Source: a virus. From it: 28,938 bases of DNA. The position numbers and the translations under genes are program-made. The DNA lies in the IMG/VR virus record IMGVR_UViG_3300036766_001043, positions 1-28,938 of that record; one strand, given 5' to 3'. Below are positions 1 through 8,457 of the stretch, one piece after another. Position 1 is the stretch's first letter. The number at the start of each line of letters is the position of its first letter. The notes beneath the pieces were generated by a model, which saw nothing but the letters and a program-made list of their open reading frames with translations, had not been told where the DNA came from and did no database searches.

Positions 1-1
1 A

Positions 2-544
2 AAGAAGCGGGCTCAAACCAGAGCTAATAAACCTGACGAAGAAAAGGCTGAGATAAAAAGAAAAAATCAAGAAACTTGGGCTAATAAATCTGAAGAAGAA
101 AAATTGAACTATAGTAAGAGTCAATCCGAATCTAGTAAAATCGCCCAGAATCGACCAGAGGTTAAAGAGAAGAAATCCATCAATGGTATGGTTGCACAAA
201 ATAAGCCTGACATTAGAGCTAATAAATCCAAATTGTTGAAAGGTAAAAATACGGGACCTAAATCAGAAAAACACAAAAAGAAGCTGTCTAATTCTAGTAA
301 AATCGCCCAGAATCGACCAGAAGTTGCGTTTAAAAAATCAAAATCCATGAAGGAGAATTGGGCTAATAAATCTGAGAAAGAAAAAGCTGAAACAAGAAAT
401 AGACAATCTAAATCTGGGAAAATTGCGGCAAATCGGCCAGAAGTAATTGAAAGCAAGAAGTATCACGCCCACATTCGCTGGGATGTTAATAGAAATATTA
501 TTAATCCTAATTGTAAATTTTGTACTGTTGAATCTAATAAATAG
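2..544 (+). CDS. C-terminal part of a repeat-rich homing-endonuclease-type protein (5' end outside window)
   Basis: The reading frame is open from base 2, so the gene starts upstream of the window; the TTG at 104 is only an internal codon. The visible 180 residues are very rich in Lys, Asn and Ser and are built from repeated modules: SSKIAQNRPEV occurs twice exactly and once as SGKIAANRPEV, interleaved with WANKSE-type segments. This resembles the nuclease-associated modular (NUMOD3-like) DNA-binding repeats of phage homing endonucleases. The extreme C-terminus, HIRWDVNRNIINPNCKFC, matches the short tail common to phage GIY-YIG and HNH homing endonucleases. The catalytic domain is not in the window, so its class cannot be stated. 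TAG at 542-544 ends it. Confidence 0.6.
   Translation, partial: KKRAQTRANKPDEEKAEIKRKNQETWANKSEEEKLNYSKSQSESSKIAQNRPEVKEKKSINGMVAQNKPDIRANKSKLLKGKNTGPKSEKHKKKLSNSSKIAQNRPEVAFKKSKSMKENWANKSEKEKAETRNRQSKSGKIAANRPEVIESKKYHAHIRWDVNRNIINPNCKFCTVESNK
131..444 (+). repeat. Direct repeats coding for the modular segments
   Basis: A 29-base unit is identical at 131-159 and 293-321, with a diverged third copy at about 413-444. A second unit, around GGGCTAATAAATCTGA, occurs near 78-93 and 359-374. The repeats are in frame and code for the SSKIAQNRPEV and WANKSE modules, so they are coding duplications, not intergenic repeats. Near-identity at the DNA level suggests recent duplication or gene conversion. 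Confidence 0.75.
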
Positions 545-606
545 GAGTTATAAATGTTGATTGTCAGCACTGCATCGATCAGATAATGAAGGAGCATTCT
601 TAAATT

Positions 607-1452
607 ATGTTTTTTGGGGAGGCGAAACCCACACCGCGAGAAAAGGTTTTACTAATTGTAGATTTTAATAATCTATTATGGAGGGTCCATTATTCTTACT
701 CCAGCCTATCATTCGGGGGGCGCGCAACCGGCTGTCTTTATGGAATCGTGAGTCAGCTGGTCAAATACATTTCCACATTTAAACCTTCCCATATAATCTT
801 TACAGATGACTCACCACCCTATTTACGCAAAGAACTATTTCCAAATTTAAAAGCTGGCCGCGTGAAATTAGGATTCAAAGATCTTGAGGAATTCAAGACA
901 TCAAAATTAGACTGTATAGCGTTTTTAAATTTGATTAATGTTCCAGTTTTGGCGGAAAAAGGATTAGAATCTGATGATCTGATAGCATCATTGGTGGTAG
1001 AGTATTCAGATAAGATGGATAAAGTAATTATTTTGAGTAATGACTCCGATCTGCATCAAATTCTTTATTTTGATAATGTTTTTATTCAAAAAAGTAAAGT
1101 CTTATATGGAATAAAAGAATTTAAAGAAGAATATCTTGATTTAGATATTAATGATTACATTAAACACACAGCATTATCTGGTAGCCACAACGGAGTTCCT
1201 GGCCTTCCCGGAATAGGTCCAGTTAAGGCTAAGAAGATCCTAACTGATGGAAAATGGGAAGAGGTTTACTCACAGAACAAGGAAATACTGGATTTATATC
1301 TAAAATTAGTAAAATTACCATTCAATGATGATTTCAAATCACCGCCTCTAGTAAAACATTCTTATAATGAAAGACAAGTTTTAAATTTCTTGAGGGTATT
1401 TGGGATTAATTTAACGCAAAATATGATAGATTCACTACAGTTGTTGAACTAG
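607..1452 (+). CDS. 5'-3' exonuclease / flap endonuclease (PIN-fold FEN family)
   Basis: Predicted structure-specific 5' nuclease that would remove RNA primers and flaps at the fork, like T5 D15, T4 RNase H or the Pol I 5' nuclease. Of 281 residues, visible motifs are LLIVDFNN (Asp19), TDD (66-68), ESDD (121-124) and SNDSD (144-148), which carry the first metal site, then a helix-hairpin-helix PGLPGIGPVKAKK (198-210). Oddly, the usual GDxxDN motif before the hairpin reads SGSHNG (191-196), so both Asp ligands of the second metal site appear replaced. AAGGAG lies 12 bases before the ATG. It opens the helicase cassette, 7 bases ahead of the DnaB-like gene. The family call is secure; full exonuclease activity is less so. 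Confidence 0.88.
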   Translation: MFFGEAKPTPREKVLLIVDFNNLLWRVHYSYSSLSFGGRATGCLYGIVSQLVKYISTFKPSHIIFTDDSPPYLRKELFPNLKAGRVKLGFKDLEEFKTSKLDCIAFLNLINVPVLAEKGLESDDLIASLVVEYSDKMDKVIILSNDSDLHQILYFDNVFIQKSKVLYGIKEFKEEYLDLDINDYIKHTALSGSHNGVPGLPGIGPVKAKKILTDGKWEEVYSQNKEILDLYLKLVKLPFNDDFKSPPLVKHSYNERQVLNFLRVFGINLTQNMIDSLQLLN

Positions 1453-1459
1453 GATCATT

Positions 1460-2935
1460 ATGTCAGAAAAAAATTACCACAGTCTTTTTCAAGATATCTT
1501 AATTCTACTCTGCTATAATAACCAAGCCGCACCTATTTTAGTACATAGCTTAAAACTGGAATATTTCAGTGATTCTTGTTATCGGGACATTGCGTCTAAA
1601 GCAATTGAATACTATTTAAATTATAAAAAAGTTATAAGAACCGACCTTTATACCGAATTTGAGAGCGTTCTTAATGGAAAAGATGTTAAAAAAGCCGGTA
1701 GGTATCTTGAGACTTTAAATAATATTTATGCTCATGCTGGAGACGATAATGTAGATTATACATTACATAGATTAGATGAATTCATTAGTAGGCAAGAGAT
1801 AGAATTAGTATTTCGCGAAGGCATTTCTCTGTTTGAGGCTGGCAAGGCCGGTAATGTTGATAACACGGGGGAAATAAGAGAGCTTTTTAGAAAATCGAAT
1901 AAGCAAAAGGCAAGTATATTTGATCCAGGAATTAAGATTACAGATGTGGATGCGGTCTTAGAATCTCTTGCTAAGACGGAATTATACGTTCACACAGGAA
2001 TACCCGAGTTAGATAGATTAGGAATTTGTCCGACTCCCGGAGAAATGCTTGTAATCACAGCGCCTTCCGGTCGCGGTAAAACTTGGTTTGCTGGTAGTTT
2101 GGCCAAACACGCCTTTTTAGATCGTAAATCCAGTAATAATACTGATGAGGTTTTAGATAGAAAACTTGATAAATATAAAGTCTGTCATATAAGCCTGGAA
2201 ATGTCTCAGGGCCGGACCATACAAAGATATTGGCAGAGTTTTTTTGCGGGGTCAAAATACTCAGAACCGCAGCTTATAAGGTATTTTGGAAAAGATAAGG
2301 ACGATAGAGTTCTTAAAGAGATTACCGATCCAGTAGAAGTTAAGCCAAAATTAGTTCTTAACATTAAAGATATAGATTTAGAAGAAAAACTAAGAAAAAA
2401 AGTTAGCATGTTAAAACATGATAATCTGATTATAAAAGATTTTCCAACAGGTCAATTAACTATGAATGATCTTTATGCTTATTTGGACTCTTTAGAGACC
2501 TTCCTAGACTTCAAACCCGATATACTTGTACTTGATTATCCAGATTTGATGAAATTGCCCGCAGATAATCTCAGAATTGCAACTGGTAATCTTTATAAGG
2601 AATTACGCGGTCTTGCAAGGGAGAGGAATATGGCTTTGATTGTGCCGTGCCAAGTAAACCGAGCTGGGGATGGGATTAGTCAACTAATAACAAGAAAATT
2701 TATGGGTGAGGACTATTCTAAAATTCAAACATGTGATATGCATATTACCTATAATCAAACTGAGGCAGAACGATCACAGGGCTTGGCCCGATTGTATATT
2801 GATAAGAATAGAAATGGTGAAACTGGGGACTTGATTCTTATTTCTCAGAATTACGCCATAGGACAATTTTGTATAGATTCAAGACCACTTAACAAAAAAT
2901 ACAATCCGGCTACCGGGCAAATGGATAATAATTAA
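1460..2935 (+). CDS. dnaB: Replicative DNA helicase, DnaB/gp41-like
   Basis: Hexameric 5'-3' fork helicase of the RecA-fold DnaB superfamily. The 491 residues contain a helical N-terminal region of about 150 residues, then Walker A SGRGKT (203-208), SLEM (245-248, motif H1a), the Walker B region DILVLDYPDL (354-363) and the sensor strand ending PCQVNR (396-401). The DYPDL and QVNR motifs correspond to DYLQL and SQLNR of bacterial DnaB. It starts at ATG 7 bases after the exonuclease stop, with AGGA nearby, and lies 3 bases from the methyltransferase. The N-terminal domain is diverged from bacterial DnaB, as in phage versions; it would pair with the primase encoded at 5976-6998. Confidence 0.92.
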   Translation: MSEKNYHSLFQDILILLCYNNQAAPILVHSLKLEYFSDSCYRDIASKAIEYYLNYKKVIRTDLYTEFESVLNGKDVKKAGRYLETLNNIYAHAGDDNVDYTLHRLDEFISRQEIELVFREGISLFEAGKAGNVDNTGEIRELFRKSNKQKASIFDPGIKITDVDAVLESLAKTELYVHTGIPELDRLGICPTPGEMLVITAPSGRGKTWFAGSLAKHAFLDRKSSNNTDEVLDRKLDKYKVCHISLEMSQGRTIQRYWQSFFAGSKYSEPQLIRYFGKDKDDRVLKEITDPVEVKPKLVLNIKDIDLEEKLRKKVSMLKHDNLIIKDFPTGQLTMNDLYAYLDSLETFLDFKPDILVLDYPDLMKLPADNLRIATGNLYKELRGLARERNMALIVPCQVNRAGDGISQLITRKFMGEDYSKIQTCDMHITYNQTEAERSQGLARLYIDKNRNGETGDLILISQNYAIGQFCIDSRPLNKKYNPATGQMDNN

Positions 2936-2938
2936 CTT

Positions 2939-4420
2939 ATGGAAATAAATAAATTATATAATGGGGATTGTCTGGAAGTGTTAAAGGACATTCCAGATAA
3001 CTCTCTTGATTTGTTATGTACAGATCCGCCTTACGGTTTTTCTTTTATGGGAAAGGCGTGGGATAAAGCTGTTCCATCCGTAGAGATTTGGAAGGAGTGT
3101 TTGAGAGTGCTTAAGCCCGGTAGTTTTGGCTTCATTATGTCGTCGCCTAGACAAGATGTTCTTTCCAGAATGATTGTTAATTTAGAAGAGGCTGGATTTA
3201 ATACTAATTTTACGAGTATATATTGGAGCTATGCAACAGGATTTCCGAAGGCAATGAACATAAGTAAAGCTATTGATAAAAAATTAGGGTTTGAACGTGA
3301 AGTGATTGGACAACGGCAAGATATTTTAATAAAGCAAGCAAAAGATTTTAAAAGAGGTTATCGTAAAATAAAAGATTCTTATGATAGTGGAGCTTCAGAT
3401 AGGGACAATGGATTTAAAACAGTCTCCGCAGATATTACGGACCCGGCATCGGGTCAAGCAAAAGAATTAGATGGATCATACGCTGGATTTTCTCCAAAAC
3501 CTGCCGTTGAAGTTATTCTTGTTGTAATGAAACCTTTATCCGAAAAAAATTATACAGAGCAAGCTATGGATAATGGGAAAGGAGTAACGTGGTTTGACGA
3601 TTGTAGAATACCTTTTGCTGACAAAGATGATACTAGGGTTGGAAAAGAGTACACCCATAACGCAAAAGCCGGATTAGAGATTGGTAATAAAGATAATGGA
3701 CAAGGTGAAAAACAACTACTTCATAAATCTGAAGGTAGATTTCCAGCAAATCTTTTGGTAAGTGATGATGTTTTGAATGATGGAATAGAAAGAAAAAGCG
3801 GAACTGGTGCTGTAAAAAAAGAGAGCGCTAAAGGATATCAGGGGAATGCTTATGGTAAAGAGAGCAGGGGAATTGGAACCCCTAATATAGAGTATGGAGA
3901 TTCGGGGTCTTTTTCACGCTATTTTGATCTTGATATGTGGTTTGAAAAGAAGTTACAAGAACTTCCTGAATCTGTTCAAAAAACATTTCCATTTTTAATT
4001 ACGCCTAAAGCTTCTAAGTCTGAAAAAAATAAAGGATGTAATGAGTTAGAAGATCGGTTATCCGCAGGGTTGCCTCTAAGAAAAGCAGGTGGAGAAAGGG
4101 AAGGAGTTGGAGGAGATGGAAGGAAAACAGATCGTGTAACAACTAAAAAGAATTTCCATCCTACAGTTAAACCCCTAAAGCTGATGTCAAATTTAGTAAC
4201 TTTGGGATCTAGGGAAGGTGACATTGTTCTGGATCCATTCTTGGGTTCTGGAACAACTGCGTTAGCTGCTAAGATGCTAGATAGAAATTATATTGGTATC
4301 GAGCTTGATCCAGAATACTATAAAATTGCGGAATTACGATTGAGTGGTAATTTAGAAGAGGTTGACGAGATTAAAGAAACCGAAGAGACCGTAAATAAGC
4401 CAAAGAGAGGCTTCTTTTGA
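2939..4420 (+). CDS. DNA methyltransferase, beta-class amino-MTase (DPPY type)
   Basis: SAM-dependent N6-adenine or N4-cytosine DNA methyltransferase. Catalytic motif IV, DPPY (29-32), precedes the SAM-binding motif DPFLGSGTT (432-440), the order of the beta class. The DPPY form favours N6-adenine. Between them lies a long insert (about 110-390) expected to contain the target-recognition region, with a GRFPANLL segment and FHPTVKP just before the SAM motif, both common in phage-borne methylases. No restriction enzyme is adjacent, so this is probably an orphan methylase for protection or marking. The protein ends in RGFF, as does the second methyltransferase. Its TGA overlaps the next start (TTGA). 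Confidence 0.9.
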   Translation: MEINKLYNGDCLEVLKDIPDNSLDLLCTDPPYGFSFMGKAWDKAVPSVEIWKECLRVLKPGSFGFIMSSPRQDVLSRMIVNLEEAGFNTNFTSIYWSYATGFPKAMNISKAIDKKLGFEREVIGQRQDILIKQAKDFKRGYRKIKDSYDSGASDRDNGFKTVSADITDPASGQAKELDGSYAGFSPKPAVEVILVVMKPLSEKNYTEQAMDNGKGVTWFDDCRIPFADKDDTRVGKEYTHNAKAGLEIGNKDNGQGEKQLLHKSEGRFPANLLVSDDVLNDGIERKSGTGAVKKESAKGYQGNAYGKESRGIGTPNIEYGDSGSFSRYFDLDMWFEKKLQELPESVQKTFPFLITPKASKSEKNKGCNELEDRLSAGLPLRKAGGEREGVGGDGRKTDRVTTKKNFHPTVKPLKLMSNLVTLGSREGDIVLDPFLGSGTTALAAKMLDRNYIGIELDPEYYKIAELRLSGNLEEVDEIKETEETVNKPKRGFF

Positions 4421-5988
4421 TCGCCAAACAAGCCATAGATGAGTTTTTAAACGCTCCTGTCGAAGATTGGGCATGGCTGAAAGGGGTTCCCAAAGAAGAG
4501 CTGCTGGAGAATATTAAAGAAATCTACCCAGACTTTGACCCTAAACACATCGAACCATATAAGCATCAGTTGGCATCTCTTCTGATTGGAATGTCTCAGA
4601 AAGAATTCTTGTTTTTTCTTTCTATGGGGCTAGGAAAAACGATTATCCTTTTATTTTTAATAGCGTATTTAAAATATCGGGGTAAACTAAAATCTGCCCT
4701 GGTTGTAGTTCCTAATGTGAGCGTTGTAAACTCGTGGTCCGTACAGATAAAAGAGCTGTCTGATTTAAAAGTAGTAGAGTTAACAGGCACTATGGTAGAA
4801 CGATCCGAGCTGATAAAACAGGAAGCGGATCTTTTTATTATAAATTATACCGGAATGCAGCTCCTTCTCACTGACATAAAAGAAGTTAAGAAATATGGTA
4901 AGCCTGCTAAAAATAAATGGGTCCCTTCCCCTAAAAAAATAAAAGAACTGAGCAGCAAATTTAATGTGGTTGTATTCGACGAAGTGCATTATGTGAAAGA
5001 CCGAAACAGTTTAAATTTTAAATTAGCTAATAAATTAACTGATGTCTGCGAGTACCGATATGGACTTACAGGCACCCCATTCGGGCGTTCACCGGAGGAT
5101 CTCTGGTCACAGTTTTATCTCATAGATAAAGGAAAAACTTTAGGTACATCACTAGGGTTGTTCAGAGAAGCTTTCTTTACTGCAAAAAATAATTACTGGG
5201 GCGGTATTGATTATAAATTTAAGAAAGAATTAGAGCCGGTTTTGCAGAAAAAACTACGTAATAAGTCAATCAGGTATTCCAAAGAAGAAACAGAAATAGA
5301 GCTTCCACCGTTAATTTATAATAAAGTAATTACTACTTTTTCTGTAGAAGCCGCCAATTATTATAAAGCGGTCGTAGCTAAATTTATTAACCTTAAGGGT
5401 AATGTGGAAGAATTTAAAAATTCTTTTATTAAGTTCAGGCAGATAACAGCTGGTTTTTTAAAGCACAAAACGGATGAAGGAGAGGATATTTTAATCCGAT
5501 TTGCGGAAAATCCAAAATTAGAAGCTTTAGAGAATCTGATTACGTCAGCTCCTCCTGATGCAAAAATGATAATTTTCAACGAATTTATTGAGAGTGGTCA
5601 TATAATTGAGGAGCTGTTAAAAAAATTAAAATTAAAATACATAAGATTATATTCTGGAACTGCGGACAAAGAGAAGAGGAACGCTGAAACGCTGTTTAAC
5701 GAAAAGAGCTGCCGAGTAGCTTTAATGAACTCCCAGAGCGGATCATTGGGTCTAAATATGCAGGCCGCTTCGTACACCTTCTTTTATGAAACTCCGGTAA
5801 GCCCTATTACCAGATCTCAGGCTGAGATGCGCACGAATCGCCCCGGCCAAAAAAATGTCACATTTATTTATGATATTATTATGCAAAAAAGTGTAGATGA
5901 GAAAATTCTTGGGCTCCTTAAAGAAGGAAAAGATTTATCTACAGCACTGCTTGATTACCAGAAGGAAGTTAAAGAATGTTCGACATAG
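4417..5988 (+). CDS. SNF2-type superfamily 2 helicase/translocase
   Basis: ATP-dependent DNA translocase of the SNF2-like SF2 group, probably used in recombination, fork remodelling or displacement of bound proteins. Motifs in order across 523 residues: a Q-like YKHQ (48-51), Walker A MGLGKT (70-75), DEVH box (188-191), a GLTGTP motif III near 217, and in the second RecA-like domain GSLGLNMQAA and RTNRPGQ (472-478), the SNF2 form of motif VI. The start is TTG, overlapping the preceding stop, with GAGAGG 6-7 bases upstream; the next ATG in frame would cut into the conserved core. It overlaps the primase by 13 bases, indicating translational coupling. Confidence 0.9.
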   Translation: MIAKQAIDEFLNAPVEDWAWLKGVPKEELLENIKEIYPDFDPKHIEPYKHQLASLLIGMSQKEFLFFLSMGLGKTIILLFLIAYLKYRGKLKSALVVVPNVSVVNSWSVQIKELSDLKVVELTGTMVERSELIKQEADLFIINYTGMQLLLTDIKEVKKYGKPAKNKWVPSPKKIKELSSKFNVVVFDEVHYVKDRNSLNFKLANKLTDVCEYRYGLTGTPFGRSPEDLWSQFYLIDKGKTLGTSLGLFREAFFTAKNNYWGGIDYKFKKELEPVLQKKLRNKSIRYSKEETEIELPPLIYNKVITTFSVEAANYYKAVVAKFINLKGNVEEFKNSFIKFRQITAGFLKHKTDEGEDILIRFAENPKLEALENLITSAPPDAKMIIFNEFIESGHIIEELLKKLKLKYIRLYSGTADKEKRNAETLFNEKSCRVALMNSQSGSLGLNMQAASYTFFYETPVSPITRSQAEMRTNRPGQKNVTFIYDIIMQKSVDEKILGLLKEGKDLSTALLDYQKEVKECST

Positions 5989-6998
5989 AAAAGTTTTTGT
6001 CTTTTAATAATATTCCTGTTAGATTAAAGGGGGAGAATGTCTCAACGGGCGAAATCGGGATATGTTGCCCCTTCTGCATAAGGGATGGCCGCGGTGATAT
6101 TAATTTTCATATGGGGGTCAATCCCCTAAATGGGTATTATAATTGTTGGAGGAACACCGCTCATCGTGGAAGAAAAATAGAAAAGATCGTAAAGCTGTTA
6201 TTAAATTGCTCTTTTGAAGAGGCCTATAAAACAGTTCATGGTACGGTTCTAATCGATCTTACAGAAGGTGAAAACTTGTTAGATACTTTTAATAAGATAT
6301 TTGATAACGACAATGAAGCGGAAAGCGAGACCGTAATACCCACAAAAGAACTATTATTTCCCAGTGAGTTCATTGAGATTAGAAATACAGGAGTTACCAA
6401 GAAGTTTTATGATTATTTAGCTTCAAGGGGATTTGATGATGTTGACAAATTAATTAAAAAATATTCACTTTTTTGTGCCTTAAATGGGGAGTATGGAAAT
6501 CGTATTATTTTCCCTATTTTCTATGAAGGGGAATTAGTTACTTGGACAAGTCGTAGTATTTTACCGAATGACAAATTGAGATATAAGGACCTATCAGTTG
6601 ATAAAAGCTTGATTCAGATTAAACAATTGTTATACAATTATGATAATCTGATTGAGGGTGGAGATTCTCTCTTCATCACAGAGGGTATTTTTGATTGTAT
6701 TAAATTGGATTATTATTTTTCAACTGGCAATCGAGCTACCTGTATTTCTACCAAAAGCATGACTGGTAATCAAGAGTATCAGATTAGAGAGTTGAGCAAG
6801 GTATTTAATAAAATAATCATTTTTATGGATAATGATGCTAAAAGTGCCTCGATGGAAATCAGCTCACGATTTTGCACATTACCAAATGTAAGTTTTAGGT
6901 TTTTGCCAGATGGGGTCAAGGATCCCGGCGAGTTTACTAAGGAAAAAATATTAAATCTGGAAGCGGGGGTTCAAAATGGAAAGAATAAGGGCGGATAA
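5976..6998 (+). CDS. dnaG: DNA primase, DnaG-like (zinc-binding plus Toprim)
   Basis: Makes RNA primers for lagging-strand synthesis. An N-terminal zinc-binding region has CPFC (31-34) followed by Cys57 and His63 in the GYYNCWRNTAHRG segment, as in CHC2-type primase zinc ribbons. The Toprim domain shows FITEG (233-237, catalytic Glu236) and FMDND (283-287, the acidic DxD). At 340 residues it is compact, without the C-terminal helicase-binding domain of bacterial DnaG and without the fused helicase of T7 gp4; the helicase is encoded separately at 1460-2935. It overlaps both neighbours (13 bases upstream, 23 bases downstream). Confidence 0.9.
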   Translation: MFDIEKFLSFNNIPVRLKGENVSTGEIGICCPFCIRDGRGDINFHMGVNPLNGYYNCWRNTAHRGRKIEKIVKLLLNCSFEEAYKTVHGTVLIDLTEGENLLDTFNKIFDNDNEAESETVIPTKELLFPSEFIEIRNTGVTKKFYDYLASRGFDDVDKLIKKYSLFCALNGEYGNRIIFPIFYEGELVTWTSRSILPNDKLRYKDLSVDKSLIQIKQLLYNYDNLIEGGDSLFITEGIFDCIKLDYYFSTGNRATCISTKSMTGNQEYQIRELSKVFNKIIIFMDNDAKSASMEISSRFCTLPNVSFRFLPDGVKDPGEFTKEKILNLEAGVQNGKNKGG

Positions 6999-7587
6999 AT
7001 ACATTCCTGATTGGAATGGGGTTTATAAAAGATATGCTCAGAAACTAATAAATAAGGACTTATGGAAATACCAAAATTTGGGGTACGAAAAATCCGATCT
7101 TTTACAGGAAGCCTGGGTATCATTTGATTTTTGTGTTAAAAGATACACCACCAAAGAACCCAGGCATTTTATGTCTCTTTTCAAAAAGCGCCTGCACTGC
7201 CAACTATGGTATTTGTCCCAGGCATCCAGCAAAGGTAATTTTATAGTTCATGATACATATGACGAACAAAATTACGATGGGGTAGTTAATAACAAATTAC
7301 TGGCTAAGGGTAAACTAGATTATAATACCGGACCATTAAATATTTTACTAGAGCGAGCCCCAGCTGAAATAAAAGAAGTGTTGAATGCTTTGGTTAATGC
7401 CCCATCAGATTTAGTGGATGAGTTATTTTTAAAGAAGAGGATTACTAATACCGATATATGCAGAGTTATAGGATATGACCCAAAAAAGTCTTTGTGTAAA
7501 GCTCTTGGGTATAAGGATGCTGAGATGAAGAAAATGAATTTGCTAGAGATTTTTAGAGAGTATTTTGGGTGTTTGCAAAAAAGATAG
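6976..7587 (+). CDS. Putative sigma-like transcription factor (sigma region 2-like)
   Basis: A 203-residue protein with sigma-70 region 2 character: about residues 18-75 hold YEKSDLLQEAWVSFDFCVKRY and then FMSLFKKRLHCQL, matching the usual pattern of a helix with DLxQEgxxgL, an aromatic/basic segment and a helix ending in a strand-binding region. A possible small helical region 4-like part lies around 130-180. Near the C-terminus, NLLEIF (188-193) looks like a short hydrophobic clamp-binding peptide. Known parallel: T4 gp55, a small sigma-like late factor that binds the sliding clamp. The gene overlaps the primase by 23 bases. The sigma call rests on motif reading only. Confidence 0.55.
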   Translation: MERIRADKYIPDWNGVYKRYAQKLINKDLWKYQNLGYEKSDLLQEAWVSFDFCVKRYTTKEPRHFMSLFKKRLHCQLWYLSQASSKGNFIVHDTYDEQNYDGVVNNKLLAKGKLDYNTGPLNILLERAPAEIKEVLNALVNAPSDLVDELFLKKRITNTDICRVIGYDPKKSLCKALGYKDAEMKKMNLLEIFREYFGCLQKR

Positions 7588-7593
7588 TATATT
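7565..7593 (+). promoter_or_regulatory. Promoter-like site upstream of 7643 gene
   Basis: TTGGGT (7565-7570), a 17-base spacer, then TATATT (7588-7593) inside ATAGTATATTA. The same 11-mer occurs in the only other comparable gap (15595-15605), also with a TTGG -35-like element. Both sit 24-50 bases before a gene with a strong ribosome-binding site. The -35 is a weak match to TTGACA, so this could need a phage-modified polymerase. Confidence 0.4.
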
Positions 7594-7642
7594 ATATTGA
7601 TAGCAGGAACTATAGAGCTTTAACTAGGAAAGGGAGAGTAAA

Positions 7643-8449
7643 ATGGATGTAAGAATGGAATTGGAAAATATTTCTAATATTAAACAAGGGACAAAGGAAG
7701 ACAATTACGAGTACACCGTCAGATTGGCCGAGACAATAGATCGTGAATTGCCGGATGAAGCTTTTGAGTCATTATCTGATTCTGCTAAAAGTTGGATGAA
7801 TAAAGCAATTACAAGTTATAAAACCCAAACAAAACTACCTGAGTTTCCCTCTGTAATAAAGACCGAGTCTACTGAAAGCACGGCTATGAAACCACTTTCG
7901 GAACCGCTAAAAACACTTATAAACACACTGGATCATATTGATATAACTAACGTAAATCCAGTTTCGACTCCTACCAAGGGAGAATTGAATAAACTTGTGG
8001 TCGCTAATCTTGTCACTGAACTTAAGCCCAAAAGGGTTAAGAAAGTAAAAGTTAAGAAAACCTCCTCTGATGACCCCTCATCTTCTTCGGATATTCGAGA
8101 TATTATCTGCCAGAATTATTCTTTATCATTGCCCGAGATTGAGGCTGTTCTTACAGAGAAAAAGATTCCCTTTAAATCAGATTTAGTGCGAAATGTACTA
8201 GCATATATGACAGCTACAACTAAAACCCTGAATAAATTAGGCTTGTTAAAAAACCCTACTTTTAAAGGAGCCAGTGAATCTGAAAAACTCAGAGAGTTAA
8301 TTTGTGCTAATCCAACTTTAGGTGTGAAGGAAATACAGCAGGCAGTCATTGAACAAGGGATTGATTGTAATAAGGCCACGGTGTCGGTGTCATTTTACCA
8401 CATTAGAAGTGCTATTAAAACATTAAAAAAGTTTGATATGATTAAATAG
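7643..8449 (+). CDS. Unknown protein with two tandem helical, probably DNA-binding repeats
   Basis: No known family is recognised. The 268 residues divide into a helical acidic N-terminus (1-60), a low-complexity linker with a basic patch KRVKKVKVKK (130-139) and a Ser-rich stretch, then two ungapped 53-residue repeats, 151-203 and 216-268. The repeats share about 15 identical positions, including the RxIIC/RELIC start, the ExI core and the KTLxK end. The predicted pattern of short helices ending in a K-L-x-x-K helix suggests winged-helix or homeodomain-like DNA-binding units. It is first after a promoter-like site and has a good ribosome-binding site (AAGGGAGAG). It may be a phage regulator or DNA-organising protein; that is inference. 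Confidence 0.7.
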   Translation: MDVRMELENISNIKQGTKEDNYEYTVRLAETIDRELPDEAFESLSDSAKSWMNKAITSYKTQTKLPEFPSVIKTESTESTAMKPLSEPLKTLINTLDHIDITNVNPVSTPTKGELNKLVVANLVTELKPKRVKKVKVKKTSSDDPSSSSDIRDIICQNYSLSLPEIEAVLTEKKIPFKSDLVRNVLAYMTATTKTLNKLGLLKNPTFKGASESEKLRELICANPTLGVKEIQQAVIEQGIDCNKATVSVSFYHIRSAIKTLKKFDMIK

Positions 8450-8457
8450 GAGAATAG

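Noticed and set aside
131-321. Regular repeats resembling a CRISPR array
   Set aside because: Repeats are in frame in an open coding region, spacing is irregular, only two copies are exact and no cas genes are present.
554-586. 10-codon ORF with AGGAG 6-7 bases upstream, overlapping TTGTCA-15-GATAAT as a possible promoter
   Set aside because: Too short to support as a gene. The promoter would start transcription at or after the ribosome-binding site of the exonuclease and the spacer is short.
4085-4130. Purine-rich tract as a possible structural or origin element
   Set aside because: It is explained by Gly/Glu/Lys codons in the methyltransferase; no repeats or symmetry around it.
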